Below are positions 40,659-44,326 of a stretch of DNA of 44,326 nt, piece after piece. Below the pieces are notes generated by a model. The model had not been told where the DNA came from and ran no database searches. It saw only the letters and a program-made list of their open reading frames with translations. Position numbers and translations under genes: made by a program. The stretch covers positions 1 through 44,326 of the forward strand of contig QZKE01000003.1 of NCBI GenBank assembly GCA_003598015.1, in the 5' to 3' direction. Each line of letters begins with the position of its first letter. Position 1 is the stretch's first letter. Origin of the DNA: Actinomycetota bacterium (GTDB lineage: Bacteria > Actinomycetota > Geothermincolia > Geothermincolales > RBG-13-55-18).

Positions 40659-42101
40659 TTGAACTGCCCATGGCATCCCAGTAAGCGCGTGGTTGCATCC
40701 TGCAAGGATTGCGGGGCGGATTTCTGCATCGAATGTGTGAGGGAGACCGACCAGACCACCCTCTGTCCCGACTGCTTCCGCCGCAAGATCAACGAGATCA
40801 CGAAGGAATTCACCGAAGCGGCGGATAGCGGGGAGGAGACGCGACCGGCAGCGGCGCCGTCAATAGCGACTGATAAGGCTGTAGAGCAGGGCGAGGAGAA
40901 GGGCTCATTAGTCGCTGAGGATGCCCCTGCCGCTACCGCCCGCGCCGCAACCCCGGAGGCGAAGACGGGCAGGTTTGGAAGAAAGGACAAGACGGGGCGG
41001 AAGACGGTGAGCGAGCCCCCGGCGCCGCCATCCGAGGATTTCCTTTCCCAGGGGCCGGATGATGATTTCAGCCAGCTCGGCGCGGATTCCGCAAGGCAGG
41101 GCAGATGGTCTCTCAGGCCGAAGAAGGCCGCGGCGGTCCCCGCGACGGAGGCGGAGGAAACGGTGCAGGCGGCTGAGACGGCCGCTGAATCGGCTCGAGC
41201 CGATGTGAAGGCCGAGATACCCCCCGCCGCGGAAGCGGAACCGGCCGCAAGGGAAGCCCCCATTGCCGAGGCGCGCGGCTTGTCCGAGGACAGCCTCCTG
41301 CAGGATGTGATGTCAACCCTTCTCAAGCCGGAAGCGGGAGGCGCGGAGAGGCTACCGGCCGCCGCCCCAGGGACGCAGGTTGCCGCGACAACCGGGAGAG
41401 AGGCCCCCGCGAAGGAAAGAGACCGGAGGGGGGAAGCCAAGGCCCGAGCGAGAGAGGCCAAAGCCCTCAAGAAGGAGGCCAAAGCCCGCGAGAAGGAAGC
41501 AGAACCCCCAAAGGAAAAGGACGTCGAGCGCTGGTCTTTTCTCGCGCAGCCACGCTCCTCCGAATACACGCTCATCGCCGTCTCCTGGTGGAGGGCGACT
41601 ATCTTCATCGCCCTCATGCTTCTGCTCGGAGCCGTGCTCTGGGCGGTGCCCAACGCCTACCTGATTCCCAAGGACCAGGAATACGGCATTCATGCCGTAG
41701 CCATCGGGGTCATCATCGGGCTGGCTTTCTGGTGGAAAGCGGGCAAAAAACATAGCACGAAGCTGGCCGTGCAGGCGGCCCTGACTACGCTGTTTGCCCT
41801 CTTTATAGGGGAGTTCCTGCACTGGTTCCTTATTATCACCAAGTACGATGCTTTCCGCACCATCTTCTTCGACCTCATCTCCTTCAAGTTCCTGTGGGAG
41901 AATGGGGCCGATATTCTTCGCTATACGGTAGAGGCCATGTTCCCCATCGCCTTCGTGTGGCTGCTGCTGTTGCCCACCGTCACCGCTTTCATCATCGGTT
42001 TCGGAATGCCTCCCATCCCGGAGATATTCTTCCAGATCTGGCACGCCATCAAGGGCCAGACGCCGGAGGAGAAGGAGGCCAGCCATGGCCTGGAGGGTTA
42101 A
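40659..42101 (+). CDS. B-box-type zinc-finger / multi-helix membrane protein
   Basis: 480 residues in three parts. Residues 1-45 are a B-box-like zinc finger (Cys/His at 3, 6, 15, 18, then CIECV and CPDC). Residues about 50-285 are a low-complexity Ala/Glu/Pro/Lys-rich linker, with a coiled-coil-like basic stretch (EAKALKKEAKAREKE) near the end. Residues 300-470 hold four membrane helices. The layout, a soluble zinc-finger head on a long linker to a membrane anchor, is not one I can name. The TTG start has GGAGG about eight bases upstream. It overlaps the STAS gene by 17 bases. Confidence 0.75.
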   Translation: MNCPWHPSKRVVASCKDCGADFCIECVRETDQTTLCPDCFRRKINEITKEFTEAADSGEETRPAAAPSIATDKAVEQGEEKGSLVAEDAPAATARAATPEAKTGRFGRKDKTGRKTVSEPPAPPSEDFLSQGPDDDFSQLGADSARQGRWSLRPKKAAAVPATEAEETVQAAETAAESARADVKAEIPPAAEAEPAAREAPIAEARGLSEDSLLQDVMSTLLKPEAGGAERLPAAAPGTQVAATTGREAPAKERDRRGEAKARAREAKALKKEAKAREKEAEPPKEKDVERWSFLAQPRSSEYTLIAVSWWRATIFIALMLLLGAVLWAVPNAYLIPKDQEYGIHAVAIGVIIGLAFWWKAGKKHSTKLAVQAALTTLFALFIGEFLHWFLIITKYDAFRTIFFDLISFKFLWENGADILRYTVEAMFPIAFVWLLLLPTVTAFIIGFGMPPIPEIFFQIWHAIKGQTPEEKEASHGLEG

Positions 42102-42429
42102 CGAAATCGAGCCGGGCAGCGCCAAAGCAGTCGTCGAGCTGGAGGGTATCGTGGACTCGACCAACCTCGAGGATTTCTTCGCTTTTATCAACTCCGTGTT
42201 CAAGCAGGGATTCAACCGTATAGTCCTGGACATGGAGTTCACGAGCTACCTCTCCAGCGGAGGCCTCTCGGTGATTATCGACGCCTACGAGAGAGCTGCA
42301 AAGGAAGGCGGAAAGCTGGTTATCGCGCGGGTTTCCGACGTGGTACAGGATCTGTTCGGGGTAGTGCAGTTCGATCAGATAATCGAGTTCTACGCAGACC
42401 TGGACGAAGCGATCGCCGCCATACACTAG
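42085..42429 (+). CDS. STAS-domain protein (anti-sigma-factor antagonist type)
   Basis: A 114-residue single STAS domain like SpoIIAA/RsbV. The conserved phosphorylation site is in FTSYLSSGGLSVII near residue 55, where the first or second Ser would be the kinase target. The N-terminal VVELEGIVDSTN matches the usual ELxGxLD start. Such proteins switch sigma factors or stressosomes through a partner kinase. No anti-sigma kinase or sigma factor is in the window; its coupling to the zinc-finger/membrane protein suggests that protein is its partner. Confidence 0.85.
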   Translation: MAWRVNEIEPGSAKAVVELEGIVDSTNLEDFFAFINSVFKQGFNRIVLDMEFTSYLSSGGLSVIIDAYERAAKEGGKLVIARVSDVVQDLFGVVQFDQIIEFYADLDEAIAAIH

Positions 42430-42437
42430 CGACAGGA

Positions 42438-44111
42438 TCAGACCGCGACCACCCGCATGATCTCTTCGATGGACGTGACTCCCATCTTCGCCTTGACGTA
42501 TCCATCGTCGCGCATGGTCAACAGGCCTTCTTCAATAGCCTGGTTCATGATAATGGTGGCGGACGCTTCCTTTACCGTCAACCTCTGGATCTCATCGCTC
42601 ATGGGCATGACCTCGTACAGCCCGACGCGCCCCTTGTAGCCGGTACCGCTGCATTTGGCACAACCGTTCTCGTTGGCCTTGTACAGGATGAGGTCTTCTT
42701 CGCCATTGAGGGGGAAATCCAGGTTCCTGAGCACTTCCGGGTCGGGCTCGTAGGGCACCTTGCAATTCTGACACAATTTCCTCACCAGCCTCTGCGCCAG
42801 TACGCAGTTGATGGCCGAAGATACCAGGAACGATTCCACGCCCATCTCGATAAGGCGGGGCAGGGCGCTCGGTGCATCGTTGGTATGCAGGGTCGAGAGG
42901 ACCAGGTGACCGGTGAGGGCGGCCTCGATGGCGGTCTTCGCGGTCTCCCGGTCGCGGATCTCGCCGACCATCAGGATATCGGGGGAGGTACGCAGGATGT
43001 TACGCAAGGCGTTGGCGAAATGCAGGCCGGCCTTGGGATTTACCTGCACCTGGTTTATCCCGGCAAGGCGGTACTCCACCGGGTCCTCGACGGTAGTGAT
43101 GTTCTTCTCCGCGGTGTTGAGCACGTTGAGGGTAGCGTAAAGGGAGGTCGATTTGCCGCTACCGGTTGGTCCCGTCACCAGCAGAGCGCCGTGGGGAAGC
43201 AGGAAGGCGTTGCGATATTTTTCCAGCGCCTGGGGGAGGAAACCCAGGTCCTCCAACCTCAGCAGGATGCTGGATTTGTCCAGGATACGCATGACCACCT
43301 TCTCCCCGTACACGGTGGGGAGAATGGCGACACGGAAGTCGATGGCCTTGCCTCCCGATACCATGCCGAAGTGGCCGTCTTGCGGAATGCGCCTCTCGGC
43401 GATGTTCAGGTCGGAGATGATCTTGATGCGTGACACGATGCCCTGGTGGATATTCTTGGGAACGCGCTTCACCTCTTGGCACACGCCGTCTATGCGGTAG
43501 CGGATGAGCACCTCGTTTTCCCGGGGATCCACGTGGATGTCGCTGGCTCCCCGGTTGATGGCCTCGGCGATCATGGTGGTGGTGAAACGCACGAGTGGCG
43601 TATCGTCAACTACGCCGCTGATGCTCTCGGTCTCCTCCATCTCCTTGCCTTCCAGGGCTTCCTCGACTACGTCGGTGTCCAGGTGGTAATAGCGCTGGAT
43701 GGCGCTGACGATGTCCTCCCTGGCGCTGACCACCGGCTTGACCTCGTAACCGGTGCTCAAGCGGATATCGTCCAGGGCATAGATATTGGTGGGATCGGCC
43801 ATGGCCACGACGAGCCTGCCTTCATCGAAGTCGATGGGAATGCAGGTATAGCGCTGTGCGGTGGATTCCTCGATGGAGGTAGTGGCCTGGATGTTTATCT
43901 TGTACTCGAGCAGGTCGACGTATTCCAGGCCGAGCTCGCGGGCGATGACCTCGGCCAGCTGGTTCTCCCTGACCACTCCCATCTCGAGGAGTACCTTGCC
44001 CAGCGAGGAACCGGATTCCTTCTGGCGCTCCAGGGCTGCCGCCAGCTGCTTTTCGTCTATGATGTTGTTCTTGATGAGAAGCTGTGACAGCCTGTCCGTA
44101 GCGGAAGGCAC
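42438..44111 (-). CDS. Type IV pilus / type II secretion ATPase (PilB/GspE-like)
   Basis: A 557-residue motor ATPase. An N-terminal MshEN domain (about 1-140) is followed by the ATPase core: Walker A GPTGSGKSTSLYA with K320, Walker B region ILMVGEIRD, and the His box STLHTNDA. A four-cysteine zinc region (CQNC and CAKCSGTGYKGR) follows. This is the PilB/GspE layout and is distinct from the TadA type at 36858-38105, so the host probably also has a type IV pilus or type II-like system. The GTG start has AGGAGG seven bases upstream. Convergent with the STAS gene, 8 bases apart. Confidence 0.93.
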   Translation of the reverse strand: MPSATDRLSQLLIKNNIIDEKQLAAALERQKESGSSLGKVLLEMGVVRENQLAEVIARELGLEYVDLLEYKINIQATTSIEESTAQRYTCIPIDFDEGRLVVAMADPTNIYALDDIRLSTGYEVKPVVSAREDIVSAIQRYYHLDTDVVEEALEGKEMEETESISGVVDDTPLVRFTTTMIAEAINRGASDIHVDPRENEVLIRYRIDGVCQEVKRVPKNIHQGIVSRIKIISDLNIAERRIPQDGHFGMVSGGKAIDFRVAILPTVYGEKVVMRILDKSSILLRLEDLGFLPQALEKYRNAFLLPHGALLVTGPTGSGKSTSLYATLNVLNTAEKNITTVEDPVEYRLAGINQVQVNPKAGLHFANALRNILRTSPDILMVGEIRDRETAKTAIEAALTGHLVLSTLHTNDAPSALPRLIEMGVESFLVSSAINCVLAQRLVRKLCQNCKVPYEPDPEVLRNLDFPLNGEEDLILYKANENGCAKCSGTGYKGRVGLYEVMPMSDEIQRLTVKEASATIIMNQAIEEGLLTMRDDGYVKAKMGVTSIEEIMRVVAV

Positions 44112-44326
44112 CTGCCGCCTCCTTATCTCGACCTATCCAGGGAAACGCCTTTCACATATACAATAATATAACCATAGATTTAATCGGCGAGCACGAGGAC
44201 TTTCTATAGAGATTTTCAACGCGAGTTGCCCGGGCCCGGGGATAACGGTCCTCGCTCCTCACTCGCAGTGCGGCATATCCGGAGCGCATCCCTTCTTGCG
44301 GGTATACTGCTCGCCAATGTCGCTTC
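44112..44326. other. Window end, no gene seen
   Basis: The 215 bases before the end hold an AT-rich upstream region of the PilB-like gene (TATATT around 44165-44170 is a possible -10) and then GC-rich sequence with no supported gene. Confidence 0.5.

Overview
This 44.3 kb window is GC-rich chromosomal DNA, by eye about 60-65 % G+C. It is packed with genes that often start with GTG or TTG and often overlap by 1-4 bases. I see no rRNA, no CRISPR array, no phage structural genes and no intact insertion sequence. The best guess for the host is an uncultured, probably anaerobic member of the Actinomycetota. The reasons are the DUF6049-MurJ gene pair, a compact actinobacterial-type tad pilus locus, an LppX/LprG-like lipoprotein, an AMACR-like CoA enzyme and a full selenocysteine system. 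The phylum assignment is an inference from gene content.

Layout. (1) 1-4000: a repeat-filled intergenic stretch, a CtpE-like P-type ATPase and a membrane-anchored ApbE flavin transferase. (2) 4033-11328, all on the minus strand: a selenium block running flavodoxin, selD, yedF, selA, selB, tRNA-Sec, LysR regulator. SelD is itself a selenoprotein: its gene has an in-frame UGA at codon 16 followed by a hairpin, and its true start is 57 bases upstream of the apparent open frame. (3) 11455-18638, mostly minus: an AMACR-like CoA enzyme, tRNA-Pro(CGG), a run of DUF362, SCP2-like, M24 peptidase and unknown genes, and a secreted C45-type Ntn hydrolase. (4) 18919-23592, plus strand: a NUDIX protein, a ferredoxin-like Fe-S protein, small membrane proteins and a D-cysteine-desulfhydrase-like PLP enzyme. 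(5) 23701-30473, minus: ybaK-like, tauE-like, GNAT, DUF6049 and murJ as one tightly packed operon, then a KGG-repeat stress protein. (6) 30805-34426: small unknown genes, dispersed repeats and priA. (7) 34464-39357, minus: a tad/Flp pilus operon (tadZ, tadA, tadB, tadC, flp, prepilin peptidase) behind a good sigma-70 type promoter. (8) 39539-44111: an LppX-like lipoprotein, a zinc-finger/membrane protein overlapping a STAS-domain gene, and a PilB/GspE-type ATPase.

The selenium genes form one working set: SelD makes selenophosphate, SelA converts seryl-tRNA-Sec to selenocysteinyl-tRNA, SelB delivers it at UGA codons, and tRNA-Sec is encoded beside them. The block makes the machinery needed to translate its own selD.

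The intergenic DNA is the least ordinary part. Short sequence modules recur in different combinations and orientations at 119-257, 5367-5435, 8867-8900, 31097-31147 and 31641-31868. A second family of palindromes, some with perfect 22-38 bp arms, lies at 5003-5149, 23139-23182 and 24172-24248. I found no clearly new multi-gene system. The repeats, the selD leader and the zinc-finger/STAS pair are the parts most worth following up.
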